This document shows, piece after piece, positions 25,397-33,848 of a stretch of DNA of 64,000 nucleotides. Location: NCBI GenBank assembly GCA_937983105.1, contig CALKAM010000170.1, positions 1 through 64,000 on the forward strand. The letters are read 5' to 3'. The position numbers and the translations under genes were made by a program. The notes below the pieces were generated by a model, which saw only the letters and a program-made list of their open reading frames with translations, did not search any database and was not told the DNA's origin. The stretch's first letter is position 1. Each line of letters opens with the position of its first letter. The DNA is from Planifilum sp021793745. GTDB lineage: Bacteria; Bacillota; Bacilli; Thermoactinomycetales; DSM-44946.

Positions 25397-26375
25397 ATCC
25401 GCCTCCGGTTTGGAAGAATTTCAACGGATCCATCGGCACCCGGTTTTTCCGCACGGTGAAGTGCAGGTGGGGTCCCGTAGAGAGGCCGGTGCTCCCCACG
25501 GCCCCGATGATTTGCCCGCCTTGAACCGGCTCTCCCGGATGGACCCCGATGGAGGAAAGGTGCGCATACATCAGCTCCAGTCCGTCCGCCGTTTCCAGGA
25601 TCACCGTGTTGCCATAACCGCCCAGCTTTCCGGCGAAGCGGACGTAGCCCCCGGTTGCGGCGATCACCGGCTTGCCCGTTTCGGCGGGGATGTCGATGCC
25701 GTCATGAAATCGCCGGGTCTTCAGAATCGGGTGCATCCGGTAACCGAAGCCGGAGGAGATGTGTTCCGGACCGGTTTCCGGCACCGGCCATTGAAAGGCG
25801 GAGGCGGCGGAGGCGACGGACGGGTTCGATTCTTCATCCAAATATTCGTCGGAAATCCGGAGAATATCCTCCACGTACCAGGAAGCGTGGTTGTAATGCC
25901 ACAGGGCCTTTTCCAAGTCCGACTGTCCCCCGTGATCCCGCAGGTATCGGGCCGCCGAATGGGCCGCATCCTCCACATCCCAGGGATCGGCGATCCCGTC
26001 GCCGTTGCCGTCGACGCCGTAGGCTTCCCAGGTCGAGGGCAGGAACTGAAAGGGACCGATCGCTCCCTTGCTTGAGATCATGTTTTTTCGTTCCGGATCC
26101 CCCGGCTGGGTGGTCTTTCCGAAATTGGTCTCTCGCTTGTGGATGGCGGCGAGGACGTTCCACGGGATTCCGTATTTCGCCCCCGCTTCCTGATAGATGT
26201 CCAGGAATTCGGAGGGAATCTGGTTCAGGGCTCGTTGGTTCGGTTTTCCCGCCACGTGGTGGATGGGGTCCCGGTTGATGCCCATGACCATCAGCACCGT
26301 CAGGAGGACAACGGAAAAGGTGAAGATCAGAAACGACAGCAGCCCGTACAGAAGCCATCGCCCCAGGGTATTCAC
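25395..26375 (-). CDS. Conjugation-type cell-wall hydrolase (lytic transglycosylase plus M23 peptidase)
   Basis: A 326-residue protein with an N-terminal membrane anchor, a lysozyme-like transglycosylase domain at about 60-190 (IHKRETNFGK, then GAIGPFQFLPSTWEAYG), and a C-terminal M23 metallopeptidase domain at about 205-326 (FHDGIDIP and GPHLHFTV give the zinc ligands). It should open peptidoglycan locally for the secretion channel, the role of CwlT/TcpG in Gram-positive conjugation, though those carry NlpC/P60 or CHAP peptidases instead. It starts at GTG 26375, overlapping the preceding stop (GTGA) with GGAGGG upstream. It is the last gene of the operon. Confidence 0.88.
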   Translation of the reverse strand: MNTLGRWLLYGLLSFLIFTFSVVLLTVLMVMGINRDPIHHVAGKPNQRALNQIPSEFLDIYQEAGAKYGIPWNVLAAIHKRETNFGKTTQPGDPERKNMISSKGAIGPFQFLPSTWEAYGVDGNGDGIADPWDVEDAAHSAARYLRDHGGQSDLEKALWHYNHASWYVEDILRISDEYLDEESNPSVASAASAFQWPVPETGPEHISSGFGYRMHPILKTRRFHDGIDIPAETGKPVIAATGGYVRFAGKLGGYGNTVILETADGLELMYAHLSSIGVHPGEPVQGGQIIGAVGSTGLSTGPHLHFTVRKNRVPMDPLKFFQTGGG

Positions 26376-26944
26376 CGAAAGCCCTCCTCCCTTTGCCACA
26401 CGACCCAACGGTTCCCTTCCTTCTTCATGGAAAACCACAGATGGAGTTCCTCGTTGTCCTCGGTGATGATCACGGCTTGGTAACTGAGGCTTCCTTCGTG
26501 AAGGGGCGGTTCCACCGGCCACAGGGTCAGCTCCCGAATCGTCCTCGGTTCATCCATCCTCATCGATTGACGGATTTCCCGGTAATAACCGCGGGATACA
26601 TAAGGCTTGACCGCCTCGGCCACAGCCTTCGGCGAATCGCCCTCCGGCATCGTCACCATCCTTCGGACAAACTTCTCGGCCACCTGCTCCGCCTGTCGCC
26701 GGTCTTTCTCTGAAATGGGCGGGGGAGAGGATTCCTCCTCCGGCTCCGGTTGGGAAGCGGACTGCCGTGCCGGTTCTTCGGCGGCAACGGCCTTTTCCGG
26801 AGGGGCGGGGGATGCCGACCGCAGTTTCATCCAGCGGCTGAATCCCACGATGGAAAAGGCCAGAAGGAGCCAGATGATCAGGGAAACCAAGAACAGGCGC
26901 CGATAGGAACGGGGAGAGCGGCGGAGGGGGGGTCTCCTGTTCAT
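26372..26944 (-). CDS. Secretion-cluster membrane protein (190 aa), possibly VirB8-like
   Basis: A basic N-terminus and one membrane helix (LFLVSLIIWLLLAFSIVGF) are followed by a Pro/Glu-rich linker and a folded external domain (about 85-190: QVAEKFVRRMVTM... to ...LHLWFSMKKEGNRWVVWQ). The topology and the ending resemble NTF2-like/VirB8-type domains such as TcpC, but identity is not clear from the sequence. It overlaps its upstream gene by 4 bp (ATGA) and its downstream gene by 4 bp, so it is an integral part of the operon. Confidence 0.6.
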   Translation of the reverse strand: MNRRPPLRRSPRSYRRLFLVSLIIWLLLAFSIVGFSRWMKLRSASPAPPEKAVAAEEPARQSASQPEPEEESSPPPISEKDRRQAEQVAEKFVRRMVTMPEGDSPKAVAEAVKPYVSRGYYREIRQSMRMDEPRTIRELTLWPVEPPLHEGSLSYQAVIITEDNEELHLWFSMKKEGNRWVVWQREEGFR

Positions 26945-28701
26945 CGGCTCCTCAGTCCCTTGAGGTTGACTTTACCGGTCCGGTACGCCGGTCGGATCCG
27001 ATTCCGGGCCGAAGGATTGATCCGTCCCCGGATATCATGTTCCGGAGCGATCAGCTGGCGGTTGCGCAGCCGTCCGCTGGCCGGCGCCGGCTGGGAGGCA
27101 AAGGCGGAAAAGGCGTGGGAAGGCGCCTTCGCCGGTCGTACCGGCCCCTTGGACAGCCGGGCGCGCAGGGGCTGGCCGGATTTGCCGGCGGATGAAGGGG
27201 ACTGACCGCCGCTGCGGGATGCCGAGGAGGCCTTGGACTGGACTGCCGCACCTCCGAAGACGCGCTGCAGGTATCCCCGTTGCACCCCGCCGGATTTTTT
27301 GACCCCGGAGTTTTCGGCCGCCCGCCGCCTTTTTCGTTCGAAGGTCCGTTCCACCACCCGCTGTACCGATTCGCCCGTTTTTTCCTGCACCACCTGGAAG
27401 GGCTGGGCCGGGATGTTCCGGATGACGTGGCCCGGGGCGCCGAAGGGGGCTTTGAAAAATTGGATCACCCGGTCCCGCACCGGCTTCCAGGCCAATACCC
27501 CTACCAGCAGGAGTTGGGGCACCAGACCGCCCAGGAGCCAGCCGTAATCATCCACGAAGGACCACATCTTGGTGGAGAGCAGCATGTACATGCTGACGAG
27601 GAAGGCGGCCACAATGCCGTACAGGCCGGTTTTCAGCCACTCCTTGATCCAGTTGAATACCGCGAAAACCCCCGCACCGGGCAATACGCCGAAGAGGAAG
27701 ACGAAGGGGGCCATCGCCGAGGTGATCAGGAAGAGCATCTTCGTGACGAAGACGAACAGGGAAAGGATGAGATAAAAAAACCCGAAGATCAATATGGCTA
27801 CCCCGTTTAAAAAGGTGACCGCCGTTCGCCCGATCAGACCGGACCAGCTGGTCATGGAGGGGTAGCGGGGATTGTCCCCCTCGGTCCAGGATTTGACCAG
27901 ATTTTCCCGTTCTTTCTCCGTGGCGGAGAGGAGGAGGTAGGTATCCCGGGCGATCGGGTCCGGGGAGTCGGGGGAGATCTCCGAGCCGGGTTTCATCGCC
28001 TTTCCGAAGGTGGCCAGCTGCCAGGGGATGATGGCGTAGTTTTCCCAAATCTTGTTTCCCGCCTGGATCTGTCCCGCCTTTTCCGGTTCATCGGTGGCGA
28101 TGGCCCGGCCGTTGGCGGTTTCCATCGCCTGAAGGAGCAGCTGGCCCGACACGGCCTGGGTGAATCCGTGAACATTGGTCATGTAGGTATACAGGTTGGC
28201 GAAAAAGGAGGTGCCGATCGCCAGGACCAGGATGGCCCAGGCCACCTCCTTGGCGGTTTGGGCGATGCGCCGTCGGAACAGCTGGATAAAGATCCAGGTG
28301 CTCATGATGATGAGCAGGCCGTCAAGGATGGTGCCGAAGACGGAGCTCCCCAATTTTTGGACCTGATCGGAGACCAGGGAGGCGAGGGGATCGAAAATTT
28401 TCAGGACCATGATCAGCTGGGAGATGTAGATCACCAGCTTGAGGAAGGCCATCTCCACGACGAAGGCCATCCCCCACAGGCTGTTCCAGGCTTTCCGGAA
28501 CACTTCGGTGAAACCGTAGTTGTCGTCGAAGTAGTAGCTGTCCAGGTTGAACTGCTCGTAAAGTTCGTTCTCCCCGTCCACCGGCGATCGGCTGGGAAAC
28601 ATGTTTTCCACGGCGCTGTCCTCGGCCGCCAAGACCGTCGGGGCGCCGAGGAAGGAAAGGAGGAGCAGGGCAAGGACGAAGGGACGGGCTTTTTTCGTCA
28701 C
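26941..28701 (-). CDS. VirB6/TcpH-like polytopic channel protein
   Basis: A 586-residue protein with a likely signal peptide (residues 1-25, ending VLA-AE), about seven to eight membrane segments between about 70 and 430, and a long basic, Ser/Pro/Gly-rich cytoplasmic tail. A polytopic core with an extended hydrophilic tail is what is seen in ConG/TcpH, the VirB6 counterparts of Gram-positive conjugation. It starts at GTG 28701 with GAGGTG upstream. It lies 66 bp after the VirB4 ATPase gene, the same order as in ICEBs1 and pCW3. Confidence 0.78.
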   Translation of the reverse strand: MTKKARPFVLALLLLSFLGAPTVLAAEDSAVENMFPSRSPVDGENELYEQFNLDSYYFDDNYGFTEVFRKAWNSLWGMAFVVEMAFLKLVIYISQLIMVLKIFDPLASLVSDQVQKLGSSVFGTILDGLLIIMSTWIFIQLFRRRIAQTAKEVAWAILVLAIGTSFFANLYTYMTNVHGFTQAVSGQLLLQAMETANGRAIATDEPEKAGQIQAGNKIWENYAIIPWQLATFGKAMKPGSEISPDSPDPIARDTYLLLSATEKERENLVKSWTEGDNPRYPSMTSWSGLIGRTAVTFLNGVAILIFGFFYLILSLFVFVTKMLFLITSAMAPFVFLFGVLPGAGVFAVFNWIKEWLKTGLYGIVAAFLVSMYMLLSTKMWSFVDDYGWLLGGLVPQLLLVGVLAWKPVRDRVIQFFKAPFGAPGHVIRNIPAQPFQVVQEKTGESVQRVVERTFERKRRRAAENSGVKKSGGVQRGYLQRVFGGAAVQSKASSASRSGGQSPSSAGKSGQPLRARLSKGPVRPAKAPSHAFSAFASQPAPASGRLRNRQLIAPEHDIRGRINPSARNRIRPAYRTGKVNLKGLRSR

Positions 28702-28767
28702 GGCTGTTCACCTCGCTTCACCAAGCAGAATTCCGGTCGGCCGGTCTCCTTCAACGCGTTGTGCGGA

Positions 28768-31455
28768 TCATCCCGCCGCTCCCTTCGTCTCTTCATCCAA
28801 CAGCTGATACGCTTCTTCCAGGGGGAGATTGCGCAGGTGTCCGTATTTTCGCTCCCGCTCCGCCATGGCTTCGGGACGGGTGTCGAAGGCGCGGAACAGG
28901 CGGGGATTGACCCGGCGCAGATCAAACTTCACCTTGGCCACCCGCTGTTCGACGTCCCGCATGATCCATTCTCCCGCATCCAGGTTCATGATTTCGGACA
29001 GGTTCCGCTCCGTCGGTTCGATGCCGAGGATCTCACAGGCCGATGCCGCCTCCGACTCGTCGCTGACCCGGAAAATGCAGCGGTTCCCCATGTTGGAGCG
29101 GATTTCTTCCCCGCCGTCCTCCCCTTCCCGGTATTTGGCCGAGGGGTCGATTCGCAGATCCCGGGCGTTGTGGACGATCATCACCACATCGGCATCCTTG
29201 CTTCGGCAGGTGCGGATCAGTTCCCGGTAGGTCATCTGGCCCACCTTTTCATCCCGCAGCTTGTGCCCCTCCTCAAAGGTGACCGACTTGGCGCTTCCCG
29301 GCCGGTTGACGAAGCGCCGTCCCAGATCGGCGATGCAGGTGAAGACGGCCATGTTTTGCCGGTAGTCGGGGCGGCTGGGGTCGGGGAACTGCAGATCCTG
29401 CATCTGGACGATCGTCAGGGGAGAGGAAAGGTCGACGGGATCCTCCTCCCCGCTGCCGAACAGGAGTTGGGCCTTGGTCCGGGTGGCTTGCCGCTTCAGA
29501 AAGGAAGCGACCCGGTCCACTTCGCTGCGGGCGGCTTCCCGGTTGATGGGAAAGCGGACTTCTCCCCGGAGGAAGGCCTCCAGGTAATGGATGACCCGCA
29601 TCATGGTCGGATGGTCGTCGTTCTTCAGCGTTTCGTCGACGGCGTAGCCGATCGCCTGCCCCGCCAGGCTGGTATCCGGTTCCCCCGCCAGGTAGAGGAG
29701 CAGGGTGAGGGCGAAATCGGTGACGTATTGCCGTTCGTTGGCGTCCTCCCTCATCCGGGGATCCTTGCCGAGGGCGAGGAGCGGGTCCAGCTTTCCCTTG
29801 TCCCGGACGGAGGTGCTCAGGGAAACCAGGTTCATCAGGGGCCGCAGTTCCGGCAGCTCAAAGGCCCAGGCCCACTTCTCGTCCTTCGGCTCGAAGACGA
29901 ACTGCCTCACTCCCCGCATCAGCCGATTGTAGATGAGCCAGTTGGCCAGCATCGATTTGCCCCGGCCGAGGGTTCCCATGATCAGCATGGAGGAGGTGAG
30001 GGAGAGCTGGTTGCGCGCCCGGGATTCATCCAGATAGGCCGGGGAACAGCCGACGGCGCGCTCGCCGTGGCGGCTGCCCGAGGGAACGGTGATGCCGACG
30101 AAGGTGCCGGAGGGATCGCCCACCTCGCTGCAGCCGATGGGCATGAAGGAGGCGATAAATTCGGCGGTGGGCCGGACGAAGTAAAAGGAGTCGATCTCCG
30201 ACGATCCCGGAAGGGTCTGGCAATACAGGGTCTTCTGTTTGACGATCGGTACCTCCAGCCGAAGATCGATCTCCTTCATCGCCTGGATCAGCTTCCGGCG
30301 GCGCTCCCGGACCATCTTCGGGCTGTCTCCCCACACGGTGAAAATCATCTGCGCCCGGAAGAGCGGAATCTGCTCCTCCTTCACCTTTTGCCGGAGCTCC
30401 TGGTTGGTGTCTTTCCGTTCCAGGTCGCGCTCGAAGTCCGTCAGGTCGTCGGAATCGGAGTCCCCTTCCCGGGCGGATTCTTTGACATGTTGGATTTGCC
30501 CGGTGATGTACTGGAAGACGTTTTGCAGCTGGGACAGGGCCTGTTCGTGGGGAATGGGGACGGTCCGCACCATCAGTTCCACCGGAAAGTCCAGCTCCCG
30601 CACGTGCTGAAAGATTTCCGCCCCGCCGGGAAAGCGGAGCCCCCAGGGCAGCCAGGAGAGGGTGAGGTGGGAAAACCAGCCGCTCTTCTGGCCGTCGGGA
30701 AACTCCTTGGTCCACTTGACCATCCCGAGCTGTTTCCCGAAGTCCAGGACCACATCGTGGAGCCCCCGTTCCAGATCGGCCCGGGAGGTGTAGATGTGGC
30801 CGTCCTGCACCACCAGCTCCATCGGTTCCTCCTGGTAGGGAGGGCTGATGCCCCGGCATCCGCACCGTTCGATCAGCCAAAGCACTTCGCTTTCGCTGCA
30901 GCGCTCGATGCCGGAGTGGAATTCCTGCCGGATGCGTTGGAAGATTTCCTCCTCCGCCTGTTCAAATCGTTTCCACTCGCTCCAGGGCAGGCGATAGGGT
31001 TCGCCGCCCATGATGTCGTCGATGAGGGCCATGGGATCCCGGATGATCTCATAGAAGTTGCGGGCGATCTCCTCGCCCAGGTTTCCGGTGGCCGGTTCCA
31101 GGTCGACGGCAAGATAGAGGGGATGCCGGTAGGGGACCATTTCCCGAATCGCCTCCGCCGTGGACCGGATGTTTTCCTCCCAGGCCTTGAGCCGATCGGC
31201 GGGAACCTGGGATCGGCCCTGATCCAACACATCCTGGGGCGAGTGGGGGACGGGGACCTGCCACCAGGTCAGGGTGTGGGGAAATTCATTGAGAAAGTTG
31301 GCCAGATGATCGCGCAATCCCCGTTTTTCCGCGGAGGAGAGAAACTCGTAGTTCACCTGCGGCACCCGATAAAAGGCCTGGCCTCTCCCGTCTTTCGTGA
31401 TCATCAGGTTACCGGAACGAAAGAGAGCGGGCACCTCAAGCCGTTTCCGTTTCAC
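28768..31455 (-). CDS. VirB4-like conjugation ATPase (ConE/TcpF type)
   Basis: An 895-residue ATPase. The N-terminal half is the VirB4/CagE-like domain. The C-terminal RecA-like domain carries Walker A (GTLGRGKS, about residue 493), a conserved TFEEGHKLRDE segment and a Walker B-like DVVMIVHNARDL. VirB4 proteins energise assembly of, and substrate passage through, type IV secretion channels. I place the start at GTG 31455 (7 nt after GGAGGG); the in-frame ATG at 31461 is only 1 nt from that RBS. It is the most diagnostic gene of the cluster. Confidence 0.92.
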   Translation of the reverse strand: MKRKRLEVPALFRSGNLMITKDGRGQAFYRVPQVNYEFLSSAEKRGLRDHLANFLNEFPHTLTWWQVPVPHSPQDVLDQGRSQVPADRLKAWEENIRSTAEAIREMVPYRHPLYLAVDLEPATGNLGEEIARNFYEIIRDPMALIDDIMGGEPYRLPWSEWKRFEQAEEEIFQRIRQEFHSGIERCSESEVLWLIERCGCRGISPPYQEEPMELVVQDGHIYTSRADLERGLHDVVLDFGKQLGMVKWTKEFPDGQKSGWFSHLTLSWLPWGLRFPGGAEIFQHVRELDFPVELMVRTVPIPHEQALSQLQNVFQYITGQIQHVKESAREGDSDSDDLTDFERDLERKDTNQELRQKVKEEQIPLFRAQMIFTVWGDSPKMVRERRRKLIQAMKEIDLRLEVPIVKQKTLYCQTLPGSSEIDSFYFVRPTAEFIASFMPIGCSEVGDPSGTFVGITVPSGSRHGERAVGCSPAYLDESRARNQLSLTSSMLIMGTLGRGKSMLANWLIYNRLMRGVRQFVFEPKDEKWAWAFELPELRPLMNLVSLSTSVRDKGKLDPLLALGKDPRMREDANERQYVTDFALTLLLYLAGEPDTSLAGQAIGYAVDETLKNDDHPTMMRVIHYLEAFLRGEVRFPINREAARSEVDRVASFLKRQATRTKAQLLFGSGEEDPVDLSSPLTIVQMQDLQFPDPSRPDYRQNMAVFTCIADLGRRFVNRPGSAKSVTFEEGHKLRDEKVGQMTYRELIRTCRSKDADVVMIVHNARDLRIDPSAKYREGEDGGEEIRSNMGNRCIFRVSDESEAASACEILGIEPTERNLSEIMNLDAGEWIMRDVEQRVAKVKFDLRRVNPRLFRAFDTRPEAMAERERKYGHLRNLPLEEAYQLLDEETKGAAG

Positions 31456-31489
31456 ATTCATACCCTCCTTGAGAAAAACGGCGGTCGAC

Positions 31490-31924
31490 TCAACCGCCGC
31501 TTTTCTTGCGCTTGTTCCGGACCGGAACGCGTCGACTCAGGATGCGGAACCGCTCCCGACCGGCATCGACGGGCTCCAGGTTCCCGGAGACCCTTTTTTC
31601 CGTCCGGATGAATTCGATGAAGGAGATGAACCCGTGAACGAGCGATCGGGCCCGGGGTTTGATGAATTTGTTGATCAGGAAGACCAGTCCGACGGGCACT
31701 GTGACGTACTGGTTCAGGGGCAGGAGGCTGAGGCCCAGGTACTGATCCATCACGTAGGCGATCCCCTCAAACAGGAAGAAGAGGATGGCCGTCTGGAAAT
31801 CCAGCCAAAACCCCTTCAGATATTTACCGAAGAAGGGAATCCAGATCAGCGAGACCCAGACGCGGATCGATCGGTTCCACCCCTCGTGGTAGGAAGGCAC
31901 CCACTCTTCGTCCATCCGTTGCAC
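31490..31924 (-). CDS. TcpE-family conjugation membrane protein
   Basis: A 144-residue protein with two adjacent hydrophobic segments (FQTAILFFLFEGIAYVM and VTVPVGLVFLINKFI) and a basic C-terminus (RRVPVRNKRKKSGG). The small two-helix architecture, and the position immediately before the VirB4 gene, match TcpE/ConD. It probably helps to localise the ATPase at the membrane. It starts at GTG 31924; an ATG at 31915 is an alternative. Confidence 0.72.
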   Translation of the reverse strand: MQRMDEEWVPSYHEGWNRSIRVWVSLIWIPFFGKYLKGFWLDFQTAILFFLFEGIAYVMDQYLGLSLLPLNQYVTVPVGLVFLINKFIKPRARSLVHGFISFIEFIRTEKRVSGNLEPVDAGRERFRILSRRVPVRNKRKKSGG

Positions 31925-31936
31925 GGTTCCACCGCC

Positions 31937-32209
31937 TCAGAAAAACCCGGCAAAAAATTCGATGGTGTTGCGGAGCGCATCTTCCTTTAAGATGAAAACC
32001 CCGGCGATGGCAGCCCCCGCGATGAAGGCGGGCAGTTTGGGACGAGCGCTCTTGACGACCAGCATGGTGAAGAAGATGATCGGGACGATGAGAAAATAGG
32101 CTTGCTCCAGGTTGGGACGGATCCAGTTTTCAAAATTGTTAACAAAGTTCCACAGTTTATTCTCCTGAGGGGCCTGCAAGAGCACGAGCGCGAGAAATAA
32201 CCGATCCAT
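31937..32209 (-). CDS. Small two-helix membrane protein of the secretion cluster (90 aa)
   Basis: A 90-residue protein with two hydrophobic helices (AYFLIVPIIFFTMLVV and LPAFIAGAAIAGVFIL). ATG 32209 has GGAGG 7 nt upstream. Its place between the TcpC-like and TcpE-like genes corresponds to ConC/TcpD. VirB2/VirB3-like roles have been suggested for such proteins; no motif proves it here. Confidence 0.65.
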   Translation of the reverse strand: MDRLFLALVLLQAPQENKLWNFVNNFENWIRPNLEQAYFLIVPIIFFTMLVVKSARPKLPAFIAGAAIAGVFILKEDALRNTIEFFAGFF

Positions 32210-32222
32210 CAGCTTTCCTCCT

Positions 32223-33029
32223 TTACTCCCGCGGGATTTCCGGAATGGTCTTTTTGATCAACCAGCGGTTTCCGCTCTTCTCCACTTGGAATTGAAAGGT
32301 CTGAGGAACCGCCTCTCCATCGATTTTCAGCCGAACCCGGGCGTCAATCTGCAGCTGGTCCTTCTCCGGTCGGCTGACGTGAATCCTCTCCAGTCCCCCG
32401 TACTCGGCTTTGAGGGATGGGGACAACACCCGCCGCGGCCGGCTGTCGCTGAAGAGCAAGGCCAGGTCCTGGGGAGTCCCCTGGGTGTACTGCCGGAAGA
32501 AGGATTCGACCAGGGAACGGGCCGCTTGCGTGGTGGCCGAATCCGTCACCGGCGGGAGGGGCTCCTCTTTTGGGGCCTTCGCCGGCGTCGGCTCGGGAAT
32601 GAAGTTCGGCAGGCCGATCACCCCGAAACGATCCTGACGCACGGTGACCGGAACCGACAGATATACGACCTGTCCTTCATCCAGGAGAGCGCGAACGGTG
32701 ACATTCGCCTTCTCTTTGCCCGAGGGTTTCATATCCCATGCGATGATATTTTCCACCTTTCGGGGTTTCCCGAAGGCCGGCGGATTGAATCCCTCTGCGG
32801 CAAACTTTTTGGCCTCTTCCAGGTTGCCCGTCAACCAGAAATGGGTGAAATAGACGGCGTAGTTTTCCGCCCCTCTGCGGGCTTCCAGCTGAACGGGCGC
32901 GCTTTTGGTGTTGTCGGTGTCCGCTGCGGCAGGGGCCCGGGGCGGGCGGAGAATGTCGTAGGCTCCCTTGGCTGCGAGGAAGAGGAGGATCGCCGTGATC
33001 ACGATCATCCGCACCCTTCGCCAGTACAC
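32223..33029 (-). CDS. TcpC/ConB-like (VirB8-type) conjugation protein
   Basis: A 268-residue protein: short cytoplasmic N-terminus, one membrane helix (MIVITAILLFLAAKGAYDIL), then two NTF2-like domains (about 55-150 and 170-265). The second ends with QFQVEKSGNRWLIKKTIPEI. This is the layout of TcpC, a bitopic scaffold of Gram-positive conjugation channels. It starts at GTG 33029 behind AAAGGGGG. It is the first gene of the secretion operon; the promoter is presumably in the 180 bp upstream, but I could not pinpoint it. Confidence 0.8.
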   Translation of the reverse strand: MYWRRVRMIVITAILLFLAAKGAYDILRPPRAPAAADTDNTKSAPVQLEARRGAENYAVYFTHFWLTGNLEEAKKFAAEGFNPPAFGKPRKVENIIAWDMKPSGKEKANVTVRALLDEGQVVYLSVPVTVRQDRFGVIGLPNFIPEPTPAKAPKEEPLPPVTDSATTQAARSLVESFFRQYTQGTPQDLALLFSDSRPRRVLSPSLKAEYGGLERIHVSRPEKDQLQIDARVRLKIDGEAVPQTFQFQVEKSGNRWLIKKTIPEIPRE

Positions 33030-33204
33030 GCCTTTTCCCCCTTTCGGTCAGAAGTGAAACGGGAATCGATAGGGGAGGTGGTCCGCGAAGCGCCTTGTCA
33101 CGGCGAAGGTCGCGGTTTCCTCCGACGCCCCGGCAAGGGTTTGCCGAGGCTGTCAGGGACGCGGTGATCTCCACAACCACTATCGATTTTCGCTATAACG
33201 GAAA

Positions 33205-33225
33205 GGGACAGAGGCCCTCTGTCCC
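33205..33225 (-). terminator. Hairpin after the sortase gene
   Basis: A perfect 10-bp inverted repeat, GGGACAGAGG/CCTCTGTCCC, lies just after the sortase stop in the minus direction and is followed by CTTTCCGTT. It may end or attenuate the surface-protein/sortase transcript before the secretion operon. Confidence 0.6.
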
Positions 33226-33233
33226 GTGGTTCA

Positions 33234-33842
33234 TCAGGAATTGGGAATCATCCTGGTCAGTTTTGCCTCGACGAGGTAGCGCTTGGGCGCATTGCCGACG
33301 TAGTGAAAGGGATAACAGGTGACGAGTAGCAGTTTGGCCTGTCCTTTACCGTTGGATCTTACGGTTTCGGATCGATCGGCAATCCATGAACGGGTCACCC
33401 GGAAGGTGAACCGTCCCGCCTCCGTTTCCACAAGGATGGGGTCGCCCTTTTCCAGTTCACCGATTTGCCGAAGTCTGGTTTCCCGGTGTCCACCGATCAC
33501 CGAGGTGTCGGGTTCTCCCGGCAGGACACTGGTTTCCGCGTGACCGATCCCCTTGCGGAGCTGGGGCTCCCTCGTTCCTTCCACCAGAGGGAATTCCGCG
33601 TTGATCCGGGGGATGGACAGTTTTCCAAAGATTTGTCCCCGCTCCGGCCGGCGGTCATAGACCACCCACTTGGGAGATTCCGATTTCGTCGGAGGGGCTG
33701 TCTCCCGGGAGGTTTGGGCCGATGTGGAGGCGTCGGGGACCGTTTGGCGATCCATGTTCCAGAGCTGCCAAATCTCCCACAGTCCGAAGGCGAAGAGCCC
33801 CAGACCCGCCAGGGTGATGAGGGAAAAGACGTGTCGCTTCAC
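33234..33842 (-). CDS. Sortase, class D-like
   Basis: A 202-residue transpeptidase with an N-terminal membrane anchor (about 5-28) and an extracellular sortase barrel. His119 (VIGGHRE), Cys176 (LLLVTCYPF) and Arg188 (APKRYLVEAKL) form the expected catalytic triad. It cleaves a sorting motif and attaches the protein to the cell wall or to a pilin. It directly follows the LPKTA-protein gene, which is surely a substrate. The class assignment rests on the TCYPF context and size and is less certain than the family. Confidence 0.88.
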   Translation of the reverse strand: MKRHVFSLITLAGLGLFAFGLWEIWQLWNMDRQTVPDASTSAQTSRETAPPTKSESPKWVVYDRRPERGQIFGKLSIPRINAEFPLVEGTREPQLRKGIGHAETSVLPGEPDTSVIGGHRETRLRQIGELEKGDPILVETEAGRFTFRVTRSWIADRSETVRSNGKGQAKLLLVTCYPFHYVGNAPKRYLVEAKLTRMIPNS

Positions 33843-33848
33843 TCTCCG

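Noticed and set aside
28168..31611. Very long plus-strand open frame (over 1100 codons) across the VirB4 and VirB6-like genes
   Set aside because: It is antisense to an intact VirB4 ATPase; its sequence is His/Gly/Asp-rich low-complexity typical of antisense frames in G+C-rich genes.
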